NCBI GenBank assembly: GCA_023101885.1
Contig: JALPQD010000005.1
Coordinates: 4,867,819 to 4,931,818 of the forward strand
DNA length: 64,000 nucleotides
Direction of reading: 5' to 3'
DNA from: Typhlomys cinereus
Taxonomy: Eukaryota > Chordata > Mammalia > Rodentia > Platacanthomyidae
The notes under the pieces were generated by a model. That model was not told the DNA's origin, did not search any database, and saw nothing but the letters and a program-made list of their open reading frames with translations. The translations under genes and the position numbers were made by a program. Below are positions 11,911-23,707 of this stretch, in pieces. Position 1 is the first letter of the stretch. Each line of letters opens with the position of its first letter.

Positions 11911-12334
11911 TGTTGCAGTTCGTCTGCATAGTTGCTGATAAATGACCATCACATGGCTTAAGGGAACAAGGGTTTATTCTCTCTTACGATTACTGGTTAC
12001 AGTTCATAGTCCACCTTGACAGGAGAGCACGCGCCAACACCAGGGCCAAGGGAACTGGCCACACTATCACTGCATAATGGCTGAGAGAGGGACGATTCTT
12101 ACTTGCCAGACCAGCATGTCTGGTCAAGTGAACAGAAGGATGTCAACTCTCTCAACCGCTCTCTCTAATGTATTCCAGGGCCTAATTCCACCCACCATAG
12201 GTTGGAACTTCCCCATCAGCTAGACAATCTCCTGCAGGTTTGCTCTGGGCTTAACTCAACCATCAACTCTCTACAAATGGGCCCAGAGCTCAGATCCTCC
12301 ACTGTCAAGTTGACACCTGTGCCTCACTATGACA
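11911..12334 (-). mobile_element. MT-like MaLR LTR (solo, complete)
   Basis: 424 bp with TG...CA ends (TGTTGCAG on the left, CTATGACA on the right). On the minus strand it begins TGTCATAGTGAGGCACAGGT and ends with an AATAAACCCTTGTTCC-like polyadenylation zone. It is close in sequence to 54866-55288 throughout. The flanking 5-mers TAGCT (11906-11910) and TCGCT (12335-12339) match at 4 of 5 bases. Confidence 0.9.
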
Positions 12335-12689
12335 TCGCTCCCGTGAGAGGGGGAGGTGTCTAGCTCACGATGCACAAGAGCAAGTGGAAGACTATTTGAA
12401 CAACAGCAGACTGGCTCAGAGGAACAGAGGGTCTCGGCTGGCGCGAGGTCCATCAGTGAGGCCTCCTACGCGAGGTGCAGGCGGGAGTGTCATCCATTTC
12501 TTGTTGAAGCTCTGCGCGAGCACCGTTCTCTGTGTTCGACACCCTCAGACCATCCCATCTCTGCACATGGGCAGAGGTGGAATCAGTACGTAACGACTCG
12601 CCCTGTTCTGACTTCCTGACCGCTGTGATGGTTGTGTGTGTCTTTGTCCATCTGCAAACATGAATAGATTACCCTTGGCTACCGTGGAT

Positions 12690-12880
12690 TTCATTGAGCT
12701 ATAACTCACATACCACGGAATTCCCCCAGGCTGCAAGCCGGCGATGTGCAGTGTGTTCCCAGAGCTGTACAGCCATCATGACTAGTGCCAGACCATTTCA
12801 TCACCCCAGAAGACACCCCACACTTGGGAGCAGTTGTTCTCCATTCCCTCGTGCGCTCTCTTCCACAGGCGTTCACTGCA
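12690..12880 (-). mobile_element. Old L1 fragment
   Basis: TTGAGCTATAACTCACATAC CACGGAATTC, then AGAGCTGTACAGCCATCATG ACTA and TTTCATCACCCCAGAAGACA. These resemble the well-known ancient L1 segment (TTGAGGTATAATTCACATAC ... CAACCATCACCAC). The family is named from memory. Confidence 0.6.
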
Positions 12881-13179
12881 CGGTTGGGCTATGGGAAGGT
12901 CAACGGCTCTGTGGTAACCCTGGCTAGGGTGGCTGTATCACAGGGTTGTTTAGAGAGACCGCTCGACCAGGCTGCAGGAGATGAGGAAGACGTGGGAAGG
13001 CGAGATGTAAGTTTCAATGAAGAGGAGAAATTTCAGACTCTGCCTTGAGACATCAGCGGCAACATTCCCTTTCAGAGCCTTTCCTGACATCTGCGTCTAA
13101 AGCACCAGACACGCCGTGGGCCTTGTTGCTCCCCATCCAAGTGCTCTGCCCATTTCCTCAGTTGCACTTTGTGAAGCTA

Positions 13180-13250
13180 AGTCTAGGGTTTGGGCTGTAG
13201 CTATGTCGCCCTGGGTTCAATCCTCAACACTGGAAGAAAAAAAAAAAGTT
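13180..13250 (+). mobile_element. ID-like SINE fragment
   Basis: TTTGGGCTGTAGCTATGTCG then CCCTGGGTTCAATCCTCAAC (B-box-like) and a poly(A) run. Confidence 0.5.
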
Positions 13251-13319
13251 TTGTCTGGCTAGTGCGAGAGGGCTTTGGATCAAATCCCACCTCTGCTTTC
13301 TAATTATATCATATTATAT

Positions 13320-13589
13320 TTTTTACTTCTTAATTATGTTTGTGTGTGTATGAGCAAGAGAGCACTTGAGCGTGTGTACCTGTGGAGGCACAAGAGTGAC
13401 ATGGAGAATCATCCTGGACTGCTCAACCTTCTTACAGCTTTGCTCTGGGGCGCAGGCTCTGCTTTCTAGAGTCGGAATTGCAGGCGTTGTCATTTCCACT
13501 TGGCATGTTTATGTGCGACCAGAGGACTCACACTCAGGTCTTTTTGTTTGTGAGGCAAAGGCTTCTAACCCCTGAGCCATCGCCCCAGC
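13320..13589 (-). mobile_element. B2-like SINE (older subfamily)
   Basis: GT-rich left end, AAGAGTGACATGGAGAATCA TCCTGGACTGC, and the head AACCCCTGAGCCATCGCCCC AG at the right. Confidence 0.88.
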
Positions 13590-13597
13590 ATCTGTTT

Positions 13598-13706
13598 GGT
13601 ATTTTTGAGACAAAATTGATAACCCGGGCTGTATCTGAATTTGTGATTCTCCTACCTTAGACTCGAGTGCTGGTGTTACAGGCGTGTGCCACGTCTGACT
13701 ATAATA
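13598..13706 (-). mobile_element. B1 SINE, diverged
   Basis: TTGAGACAAAATTGATAACC, then CTCGAGTGCTGGTGTTACAG GCGTGTGCCA: reverse B1 order. Confidence 0.65.
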
Positions 13707-14447
13707 ACTAAAAGTTACATAACCTATTGTGTCTTTAATAAAATATGTTAAATGTGGAATTTATGTTGAGTTGGATTAAGTTGTGACCACACAGGGTTGG
13801 GAGCCTGTAACTATTGGCAGAATACATGAGCACTAGAAAAAAATAATTGTGATTATGGACTTGAAAATGAAAGGATGGGATGTAAACTAGGTCGAAGGCA
13901 GAATCAATAGAGGAACTGAGACAAGGGAGAGGAAGAGGAAGAAAAGATTTGGGAAACCCTGGTGATACCATTTCTTGGTATGGGGGGGTCATCCACATGC
14001 TAGATAAGTGCCCACCACTGACTGACCCACATGCTCAGTCTCTGCTGCTATTAAAATGCAGCCATTATATGCGCAGAGGGAAGAGGGAAAAAACAAACTG
14101 ATTCCAAAGTGTGTGGTTTGGGAGATCGATAAGGTAGCAGAGCAGCGTTGGTTAACTCCTCCAGGGGGAAAAGGACGTGCTCTGTCAGTATCATGTTTAA
14201 AACGAGTTGGCAACCAGATCATTTATTTTTAAGCATCCCACGGCGATTTCCCTAAGGAAAGAAAGTTCAGGACAGACAAGATTTGCATGTCTGGTTTATT
14301 GTGTCAGAGATAAAATCATGGGAAGAAACCCTCCGGTTCCCTAGACAGATGTTCTTTACCACTTAGAAGGACACTCTGATCGGGGTTAAAAGGTGAGTGA
14401 TGTTTCAACACCATTCCACCCTTTGAGTGAGGACTGGGAGACAGCTT
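13707..14447. other. Unassigned intergenic sequence
   Basis: Mostly AT-rich unique-looking sequence; no gene or repeat recognised. Confidence 0.4.
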
Positions 14448-14690
14448 TGTGGTTTGGATGTGAACTGTCCCCCACAGGCCCACGTGTGTTTGAATACTTG
14501 CTGCCGACTGCTGCAAAATGGGAAAGTTATGGAACCTTTAGGAGATGGAGTCTCGGTGGGGGAAAGCGTCACCGGGGACAAGCAGGTTCTGCCCTGGTGT
14601 GGTCCCCGCCATAATGGACTCTGTTCTTCCTGAAACTTAGGTAAGCCAGGTAATAAGCCTTGTCTCCCTTCAGTTGCTTGCCTGGTTCAG
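14448..14690 (+). mobile_element. ORR1-like MaLR LTR
   Basis: TGTGGTTTGGATGTGAACTG TCCCCCACAGG at the start, TTATGGAACCTTTAGGAGAT GGAGTCTCGG in the middle, and GTCTCCCTTCAGTTGCTTGC near the end follow the ORR1 layout. It parallels 4965-5303 but is shorter and more diverged. Confidence 0.75.
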
Positions 14691-15050
14691 AGCCTTTTAT
14701 CACAGCACTGGAGGGGCGACTGCGACACGGCCTGCTGTGCCAGCATCAGGACCTGAGCTTGGATTCTCAGAGCTCAAGTACATCTGCACACGGCCGAGCA
14801 TGTTCCCCAGTCCCGGGAGCGGAGACGGGTGGATTCTGGTGGCTTGCTGGCCATGCAGTGCAGCCAAAACAGAGAGATACCGTCTCAGGAAACAGGGTTG
14901 AAGGCAGTAGAGAAAAGCTACTCTAACATCCACCTCTGGCCTCCATACACACCCACTCACATGAGCAGATGTACCTGTGCAGAACTGTGCACACGCATGT
15001 GCGCACACACATGCTTACATACACCCCTGCCTCCATCCCCAATCAAAATG
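14691..15050 (+). mobile_element. B4-like SINE
   Basis: TATCACAGCACTGGAGGGGC, GGTGGCTTGCTGGCCATGCA, AGAGATACCGTCTCAGGAAA and CACCTCTGGCCTCCATACAC are the B1-like and terminal blocks of B4-type elements, running into a CA-rich tail. Confidence 0.6.
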
Positions 15051-16422
15051 TTAAAAATCACTTTTTTAGGACAAGAAAAAAAAAGGCGAACACGGATTCA
15101 ACCTATACTGAAAGGGGACAGGTCCCGATTTCAAGCATGTCACCCTGGAAGGTAAGATATGTGTTCTAGGTGGCTCTATAAAGGGTCATCTCCTTTCTTA
15201 GAGGACTCCTGCTGGCCACGTCAGTCACACGGTGCTCCTCTGCCGACAGGGTTTCCTGGTTAAAGCTCCCTGCCCCAACATTCGGGCATCCTCTTTGATA
15301 CAGACGTTCTGACCTGGCACGCTGCAGAGACCTCTTGGGATAGCGGCACGGTAGATAAACAGGGCTGAGGGAAGTAGGTGTGGGCAGAATGTGTTGCTTT
15401 CCTTGCCTCTCATCCCAAGCCTACTGCAGTCCATCTTTCATAGACGGTGTCTTCCAGAGAAAGGAGTCAGGACGAGCTAACCACTGGACCTGACCTGTGC
15501 TTCAAGATGGAAGCAGAGCCCTCCTTCGGAACGGTATAAAAGCGCACAGCAAGGAGACTGGGCCCCTGACCATGACCTCGAAGCCTCTCCTTCTGCCGGC
15601 GTGACCACGAGAATGCAAATTAGCACACAGGAAGACATGATAGCGTGTACGACTTGTTCCAAGTGTGTACATGTCAGCCCCAGCCGGGATAAACATTTCT
15701 CAGCTGGCAAGGACACAACACACTCAGATTCCTTCTCTAACACTGCAGGCTCTATGAAGCATCTGCGGCCCGCTTCGGATTCCTCTCCCTGGTCTGCGTA
15801 TGGGCTGGCAGGACCCCGGGACCCATGACCTGCGGGTCTGGGGAAGGATACCCTGGCAGCGCTGATGGGCAGTAACTGAACTGAAGGCTGTTCGCATTAC
15901 CCAAAGTCACGTGGGAACAACATGCAGAGCTGAGAAAGATTCAAACGTGAGTCACATGCACATGCATGCTGTGGTCTACTGAAAAACATGGTTTTTCTCT
16001 CTAGCAGAATAGAGATTTATTTCATCGTTAGCCTTGGGTAATTCACCTACAGACACCCAGTCTGATGTTCTGGGTGTAGATTCATGGAAATGGAGCCGGG
16101 GCCTGAGATTCAGGGACTAACTAAAAATCAAAGCATGGCGAGCCACCACCTGGCTGCCGCACAGTCACAGAGGCGACAAGCACTGTCTGGGAACTCTTCT
16201 GCCAAGTGTTTCTTGACAGACCCTAAGGAAGCATCCCGACGAAGTGCTTATGCGCTCGACAAGCAGTTTCCTACAAGAACAGGGAGGCCTAAATCAGACT
16301 TAGCATTTATGTCTATTTTTGTCAGTTCTGGGAATGGAACTCAAAGAGTCACACGTTTAGGCAAGTACATTACCACTTGTAGTCCTAAACCCCTCCCCAG
16401 CTGTTTGCTGCTGGTTTGTCTG
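15051..16422. other. Unassigned intergenic sequence
   Basis: No gene or clear repeat. The 114-codon plus frame at 16084-16428 has no recognisable motif and runs into a SINE. Confidence 0.4.
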
Positions 16423-16565
16423 TTGTGACAAAGGGTCTCGCCAGATTGCCCAGGCTGGCCTTGAGCTCATTCAGCAGCCCCAGGAGACCTAGAACTTAAT
16501 CATCTTCCTGCCTCGGCCTCCCCAGCAGTTGGGAGTACAGGCCTGAGACACCAAGCCTGGTCAGC
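16423..16565 (-). mobile_element. B1 SINE
   Basis: GGGTCTCGCCAGATTGCCCA GGCTGGCCTTGAGCTC, then CTGCCTCGGCCTCCCCAGCA: reverse B1. Confidence 0.8.
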
Positions 16566-16629
16566 CTTAGCAATTGAATCTTATATCTTATATCATGTCT
16601 CCTTTAAATACAATTCAACATCTTTTAAA

Positions 16630-16678
<49 letters not shown>

Positions 16679-16904
16679 TGTATATCAGAGGATACTGCGT
16701 ATTTCTGTGGAGGCCCAAGGGTGACTTTAGGGATCATCCTGGATTGATTCTATCTCCTTTATATTTCTCACTTTGATTTTTCAGGCTCTGCCTTCCAGAA
16801 TCTGAAGAGCGGGCGCTGCCATTTCTGTCTGGCTTTTTTTACATGGGATCTGAACTCTGGTCCTTCTGCCTGCAAGGCGGAGTCTTAACCCCTGTGCCAT
16901 CTCA
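16630..16904 (-). mobile_element. B2-like SINE with long (GT)n
   Basis: A (GT)n run of about 22 units is followed by TATATCAGAGGATACTGCGT, GGTGACTTTAGGGATCATCC TGGATTG, and the head CTTAACCCCTGTGCCATCTC. Confidence 0.9.
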
Positions 16905-17168
16905 ACATTTTGATCAACCATTCCCCATTTCCTTACCAGACTTACATCAGACTTTTCCAACAAGGGCTTAAGAGGAAATGAGACTCAAATGCTGCTGCAG
17001 GAGTCCTCACTCCTGTGCTGCTCTGGTTCCCGCTATAGTCTTCCGGCCACCAAGGAGCTTCTGCCAGCTCAGTCCTGGTTGCACTGGGACAGTGTCAGGC
17101 AGCACCAGCCAGGTCACTCGTGAGGTCTAGCACGTGAGTCCCTTGTTAAAACTTACTACCGGGAGGGG

Positions 17169-17377
17169 GGGGCTGGAGAGATGGCTCAGGGGTTAAGCCT
17201 CTGCCTTGCAGGCAGAAGGTCCTGAGTTTGGATCCTAGACCCTACGTATAGACGCCCGGCAGAAGCGGGGGCAGCCTGTGTTTCTGGTCCTGGTAGGGCG
17301 GAGCCTGTGAATTCCAGGGCAGAGTAAACAAAGAGGAGGTGGAGGGGGTCCATGGTGGTTCCCGAATTCTCTGTGGT

Positions 17378-17425
<48 letters not shown>

Positions 17426-17450
17426 ATTGAATAAATTAAAAAAAAAACAA
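17169..17450 (+). mobile_element. B2-like SINE (younger subfamily)
   Basis: Head GGCTGGAGAGATGGCTCAGG GGTTAAGCC, B-box-like GGTCCTGAGTTTGGATCC, GGGCGGAGCCTGTGAATTCC, then the reversed form of the AACCACAGA block, (CA)n and AATAAATTAAAAAA. Flanks share a diverged AAAACTTACTACC-type duplication (about 17150 and 17454). Confidence 0.93.
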
Positions 17451-17526
17451 ACCAAAACCTAACTACCAGGATACCCTAAATCCACTATACTCATGTATGA
17501 AACAATAAAAGAACAAAAAAAATTTA

Positions 17527-17900
17527 CTAAGGGGGCTGAGAGCCTAGCCAAGTGCTGGTCTAGTCTATGTGAGGCCCAGGTTTGATTTCTCTAGCACTCA
17601 AAACAGCTAACAAACGACAAGCCCTGAAAATAAGGTGCCTTGGTAAAGTGCTTTCAACGCAAGCTTGAGGACCCAGCCCAGCACCCACATATCTCATCAC
17701 TGGGGAGGGGGGACAGGAGGCTCCCCCTCCCTCACTGGCCAGTCTGGTTGGGTCAAACCAGAGAGACTCTGCCTGAAAAGGGGGAGGAGGGCAGCTCCTG
17801 CGGACAGCGAAAGATCAGCCCTCTCCAGCACCAAGGAGGCCGTCCAGAGACTCCCCGTCTAATGCAGCTGGAGTTGACCACGACCCAGGGAACATGGGGG
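17527..17900 (+). mobile_element. ID-like and B4-like SINE remnants
   Basis: GGGGGCTGAGAGCCTAGCCA (ID-like) followed by a second tRNA-like head around 17637 and a B1-like CAAACCAGAGAGACTCTGCC TG. Strongly diverged; borders uncertain. Confidence 0.4.
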
Positions 17901-18251
17901 CTTGGATCGGCCCACCATAGCCACCCCAGGCTGAGCTCTGTTTTTCTTTTTGTTTTTAAGCTCTTCTCAACTTTAAATCTTTTCAATAGCAACTCCATGT
18001 CTTTCCATTTTTCTCTAACTCCTCCCATTTTAAATGAGCTTTCCCTTCTATGTGTTTATTTTGTATGTATCTTTTCAATTTTAAGAGTTTAAGACAAGCT
18101 TGGGTAGAGACTTTGGTAAAGGACCTGTGGATTTTGGTTTTCATTTCTGTCTATGGAAAATAGATTAAAATAATATTGATATAAAAAATAAGGTAGCGAA
18201 ATAATTGAGAAAGATACATGATGTTGACCTCTGGCCTACACATCGTGTACA

Positions 18252-18289
18252 GACACACACACACACACACACACGCACACACACACAAA
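18252..18289. repeat. (CA)n microsatellite
   Basis: About 18 CA units with one G interruption. It probably belongs to a SINE tail (GACCTCTGGCCTACACA precedes it). Confidence 0.9.
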
Positions 18290-18404
18290 CCCTCTAAAAT
18301 AGTAACTTAAAAATACCCCCCAACTTTCAAATTGACAACACAGTGTGGATCCAAGTGTAGAGCACTCTAAATATGAGGTCTTGTGTGACCACAGGTCACA
18401 AACA

Positions 18405-18612
18405 AATGACATTGGTTCTATTCTCAAGTCAAGCGACCTGGATTTGAATCTGACTCTGAACACATAATTAATCATGTATCTTGGATATTATCTGTAAAAC
18501 AGGGACAATAATAATCTCAACCTCACTGAATTCTTACCAGGTTTAAATCAGAAAATATCTGAAAATTCCTAGAATACCTGGCATGTAGAAAGGACTAGGT
18601 GCTTTGTACACG
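18405..18612 (+). mobile_element. MIR SINE
   Basis: GACCTGGATTTGAATCTGAC TC, TATCTGTAAAACAGGGACAA TAATAAT, and TAGAATACCTGGCATGTAGA AAG follow the MIR order (B box, core, 3' end). Confidence 0.75.
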
Positions 18613-18684
18613 TATTTTCTAGAAGGCCTAAGTGTCCCTACCAGAAATGCACAGGGATGACATTGGGAATCCACTGCAAAACTT

Positions 18685-19000
18685 TTACGTGTGTCGTGTG
18701 TGCATGTTACGCTTATGAACAGGAGGTGCATGGGGGTCAGTGATCAGCCTAGGGTGTCATTCCTCAGAGCCATACACCTTGTTTTTTGAGAAAGGTCTCT
18801 CACTGAGAGTTGGGGTTCACCAGTTCGTCTAGACAGGCAGCTGTTGAACTGCTGGGATCTACCCATCTTGTTTCCCCAGCTTTGGGGCTCAAGTTCACAC
18901 CACCACACCTGGATTTTCACACGGGCGCTGGGAACTGAACCAAGGGCCTCATGCTCACATGCAAGGACTTGATGGAATAAGCCATCGCCACGTACCCTTT
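18685..19000 (-). mobile_element. B4-like SINE
   Basis: TGAGAAAGGTCTCTCACTGA (reverse B1-like), GCTGGGATCTACCCATCTTG, GGCGCTGGGAACTGAACCAA GGGCCTCATGC (ID-like head in reverse). Confidence 0.7.
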
Positions 19001-19293
19001 CTAATGTGCTGAGAGTTTAGATTCCTGATAGTCATGTTTTTATTATTAAGACAGAGATCACATCTTAATCTACTTTAACAATTAAATAAGAGATTTAAAA
19101 AGATATTCTGGATAGTGGCCAGTAACTAATAAAGCAAGACTGAGGAGTGAAAAAGATACTTGTTTATAGTCAAGAATCTGGGAGCCTGTGGAGTACGAAC
19201 GTCATGAAGCCAATTTAATATGTTTTCAGAAAGCTGACAGAACTCATTGGGACATGTTGCTTCCACGTAGTTAAAGCCGATGTGGCTGAAAAC

Positions 19294-19294
19294 A

Positions 19295-19356
<62 letters not shown>

Positions 19357-19502
19357 GTCATCTCTGTAGCTATCTGTCATCTATCTATCTAGTATTATTC
19401 ATTTATCTATTTATCTATCTAATCTATTGATTCTAATCAATACTGTATGTATGTATGTATGTATGTATATATGTATCGATCTGTCTGTCTGTCTGTCTGT
19501 CT
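19294..19502. repeat. Compound (TCTA)n/(TATG)n/(CTGT)n microsatellite
   Basis: About 16 TCTA units with later interrupted blocks, then (TATG)n near 19446-19470 and (CTGT)n near 19480-19502. A polymorphic tetranucleotide locus is likely. Confidence 0.95.
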
Positions 19503-20115
19503 AAACAGGATCTCATATATCCCAGGTCCATCAAAACTCGCTTACAGCCAATGCCTTGAATTCCTGATCATCTTGCCTCCATCTCGCAAAAACTTCCCAA
19601 TCCAGTTTATCCCTTTCTTTCTTTTTACAATGCATAATATAAGGCCACACAATGCAACATGTTACTAATCATACAAACCCTGTATGTTAGGTTGAGAAAA
19701 AAGCATGTGACTAAAACAGTCAAAGGAAACTTATAGATGGTGATAGAGACTTTTACTTAGAGAAGATATCAGTGTGTACAGCGACATCATCATTGGATGG
19801 GCAGCATATTCAAGCTTGTCCTGTGGGAGAAGCCACAGTAGCTTCATCCAGTTATTCCCACATTTCTTGTTTTTTATGTTATTATGGAGTGTGTTTTCTT
19901 TTTTCTTTTTTAATGAGCATTGTCCACAGTGTCAAAGCCAGTAGGACACACATCATTTCTGGGAAACTGGCTCATAGTCTGAATTCTGCAGGCGGCTGAA
20001 GGCCGGGGAGGAAGGAAGCTGGAGTTGGGGTGAGAAGTTCATCTGGAGGCTGGAAGTCCCAGGTCATGGCGTTGGGAGGTTGGGAGGCTTCTCTCCTTAG
20101 CCACAGATGTTTGCC

Positions 20116-20173
<58 letters not shown>
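20116..20173. repeat. (TG)n microsatellite
   Basis: About 28 uninterrupted TG units followed by CGCGCG. The flanks do not form a recognisable SINE. Confidence 0.95.
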
Positions 20174-21041
<868 letters not shown>

Positions 21042-21272
21042 TCAAACAATTCGCCCAAGGTACACAGATTTGGGATACTTCTCCTTGAGCGCAGGCCACT
21101 GAACAATGAAGTAATGGGAGAGATGAAGCAGAATCTTCCCAGACAGGGACAGAGTTTCTACTCGGCAGATGCTTTCAATATAGACAATGATCACTTTCTT
21201 TATTCCGAGTATCCCGAGAAGAAGGGCAGATATACAGATAGGAACACATGTTCCTGGTCCATTACATAGCAC
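21042..21272 (-). CDS. ALG14: ALG14 last coding exon (C-terminal 76 residues)
   Basis: Partial CDS. ALG14 is the ER membrane-anchor subunit that recruits the catalytic subunit ALG13. The pair adds the second GlcNAc to GlcNAc-PP-dolichol on the cytosolic face of the ER, an early step of N-glycan precursor assembly. On the minus strand the exon opens in phase 0 with VLCNGPGTCVPIC, continues through a hydrophobic SALLLGILGI stretch, KKVIIVYIESICRVETLS, SGKILLHLS, and ends QWPALKEKYPKSVYLGRIV then TGA (21044-21042). This matches the human protein (about 216 residues) almost throughout, with only a few substitutions. The C-terminus is the part known in yeast to bind ALG13. The frame is intact, preceded by a pyrimidine tract and AAG acceptor at 21273, and has no poly(A) or duplication, so it is a real exon and not a retrocopy. 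The preceding exons were not found by eye in the window. Confidence 0.95.
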   Translation of the reverse strand: MLCNGPGTCVPICISALLLGILGIKKVIIVYIESICRVETLSLSGKILLHLSHYFIVQWPALKEKYPKSVYLGRIV

Positions 21273-21298
21273 CTTAAAAAAAAAAAAAACAAATAAAA
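21273..21298 (-). other. ALG14: ALG14 3' splice acceptor
   Basis: On the minus strand, TTTTATTTG then about 14 T and AAG immediately precede the GTG that opens the exon. The AG is at 21274-21273. This marks the end of the long upstream intron. Confidence 0.9.
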
Positions 21299-22544
21299 AG
21301 AAGGGCACAATGTCATAAGCAATACTGTCCTAATGGGGTATCTTGCACCAAGAACACCTTAATCTCAGAGGTGACTTATTTAGTGAGTCTTTCTGTGCCA
21401 GAGCCAGGGTGTAGCAAGCGGTGGTGTACGCAGGAGCTACGTGAGGATGTGCTGTCTTGTTTTCCTGTTTACCAGCCATGTAACACTCTGACTGTTGGGA
21501 AGCTTCGCTATCCCACAAATAGAAAACAGATAAAAATCAACAAAGATCCATTCAGGTTTCCTTCTCCTACTAATTTTCTTTTAATGTGGAAGAAAATGCT
21601 TTCAATGACTGCGATGTGGGGAATTTTGTGCAACATGAAATCACTTTGGGCTTAAATCCAACCCACAGGACACTCAAGACATGGTGATCACAAGGAGACA
21701 TTTCCCCTCAAAGGGCTTAATCTACACTTGGAATACAGAAGAGCTTTAACACTTTCGGAATTCTGCTAACTTCTATAGAAGGCCACCGATTTTAAACAAT
21801 TTGATTGTCTAATTGAACAAGAGAAATGAAAATATTCCAATCATAGGGCAACTGCAAAGACATTTTATAGGTCTTGAGGAAGTGAAAAGAAACCAATTTC
21901 AATGAATTATTGGTCAATTTATTGCTATTAGAGAGGAAGAATGTTTTGTGCCATATCTTATATACTTGTATTGATTGTAGTAAATCATTTTACCCCACAA
22001 TTGTAAGGCAGGAGTGTGTGGTTATTATAACACGCCTACTAAGTAGCATCTAGATACCTCTAATCCTGTCAACCCAAGGTCCATGAAACTTTCCAGCACC
22101 GGAAGTCTCCAGATACACTGCTTAGCCATTCCGACACAGAGGGTCCTGCCCCTTGTGTGCACGGTCAGGGGTGCCAGAAAGGTTTGGACTTCATCCACGC
22201 TCCACCTTCCTGAGGTGTGACCTGTCACAGGTGGAATAAAACCTTTGTGTCTTTCTGAAGATCTTTCTGTTTTTCATGAAAACCTTTTCATTCAAAATTT
22301 CTCTTGATCAGCCTCGGGGTTGAATTCCAGGCTGGTCTTTAATCTCCATGAAGTTAACAGATTCTGGAGCTCCACACAGCACCAAGCGCATGGGACAGAG
22401 GTGTGTGTTTGGGGGGGGGGGAGGCAGAAGAGATCGCCAGCCTGGCTGGCTGCGACGCTAGGTAGGGCCAGACCTCAGCTCTCGCTGCCTGCTGACTGAC
22501 AGCCCGCCACAGCCAGGGCAGTACCACACATCCTCATGTATCAG
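21299..22544. other. Unassigned intronic sequence
   Basis: Mostly unique-looking. 22040-22260 carries a GGAATAAAACCTTTGTGTC end and could be an old LTR piece, but I cannot place it. Confidence 0.35.
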
Positions 22545-22640
22545 GCTTTAATTAGTGCGCACAATAGCCTTGAGGCATGCTTTATCATCTACTTTTGCAG
22601 AGGCAAACTGGCCATTTGCTGGATCAGAGGTTTAGAAAGT
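22545..22640 (-). mobile_element. MIR-like fragment
   Basis: CAATAGCCTTGAGGCATGCT TTATCATC, then GCAGAGGCAAACTGGCCATT resembles the MIR core in reverse (gap-rich match). Confidence 0.45.
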
Positions 22641-22830
22641 GTGATGGTCCGTGCGGTCCTCTGAGCCCTAGGGGGCCGCTGGCCTCTGGACTTCATAACC
22701 CATCCGTTGCTGTCTGCCCTGGATTGTGGACGTGAGGTCCTGCTGAACTGTCACCTGGCGCTGTGAGATCAATAAAACCCTTCGTCCTCATGTTCTGTGT
22801 CACAGCACCCAGCCAGGAAACTAAATCAGG
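22641..22830 (+). mobile_element. MaLR LTR, 3' part
   Basis: GCTGTGAGATCAATAAAACC CTTCGTCCTC then GTGTCACAGCACCCAGCCAG GAAACTAA resembles the polyadenylation and 3' end zone of ORR1/MT-like LTRs. Confidence 0.55.
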
Positions 22831-23329
22831 CAGAGAAGTTATATTGCTTCAGGCAATTTTTTTTTCTCTGACTCAGTTATTCTAAGCTAAAAAATGGGAC
22901 ACCGGGCTAAGGAACTTTCCCTGCCAGCTCTGGTTGTCGATGACTTGCCTTCACTTTTAGCTTTGTGTTATGCCTGCAAACTTGCCTTGAATCCTTTCAG
23001 GACATCAAATAGTAAAAATTCTAAAATTCTGCTACTGTAAGGCGAGAGTGACATGTAGAACAGTTTTCTTTGGTGGCACCTGCCCTGTGTATCACAGGAT
23101 ATGGCCTCTGTCCAACCAAGCAGGACTCCAGGTACTGCCAAATATCTCTAGTTGTCTGCCAGTGTATTAAAAAAAAACATAGAAAAATTCCTAATCTTTG
23201 GATTATTTGCTTGCTTTTCTCGTTTTTCTTTTCATAGTAAAGAACAAAATAAAATTATAAGTGAAAGAATTATAAGCACTACTTGGTGGTTCTCAGTGAC
23301 ACGCAAACATTTATGCGTGCTGTTTGAAA

Positions 23330-23470
23330 AACGCCTGTCCGCGCGCGCTGACCGCAGCCTCTGGCTGGTCTAACTACGTGCGCCCAGAGAGAGCTGACCG
23401 GCATCCCTAGGCTCGGGACGGGAGGGGCTGCCGAAGCAGGCGCCACAGCCGGGAGACAAAGTCTGTTCAG
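23330..23470. other. Small CpG-rich patch
   Basis: Runs such as GTCCGCGCGCGCTGACCG and CTCGGGACGGGAGGGG give a local CpG cluster in otherwise CpG-poor sequence. Too short for a CpG island. Confidence 0.35.
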
Positions 23471-23675
23471 GTGAAAGTGAACTGGGCAGGGGCCTTATAA
23501 ACTCTGTAGATAACGTCCTATCTGGAGGCCCTCAGGGAAGAGCACGGAAATTCCAGGTCAGAAAACCACCGAGTCATAAATCAAGAAGTGAAGAGATACA
23601 GCAGTGCAGCCTAGCACTGAACAGCTCCATGCGGGGTGTGCAAGGCCCTGGCTTCACTCCACAGCCCAGGGCAGG

Positions 23676-23707
23676 AAAGAAAGAAGGGGGAGGGGGAGGG
23701 GGGAGGC
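23676..23707. repeat. G-rich purine tract
   Basis: Successive G-runs separated by single A (GGGGGAGGGGGAGGGGGGAGG) follow an ID-like head at about 23592. It has G-quadruplex potential on the plus strand. Confidence 0.7.

Noticed and set aside
17169..17240. tRNA gene suggested by A- and B-box-like motifs
   Set aside because: The boxes belong to the head of a B2-like SINE present in many copies. No cloverleaf with a proper acceptor stem was seen.
19294..19502. Regulatory or satellite function of the tetranucleotide block
   Set aside because: Ordinary compound microsatellite; nothing beyond repeat length variation is supported.
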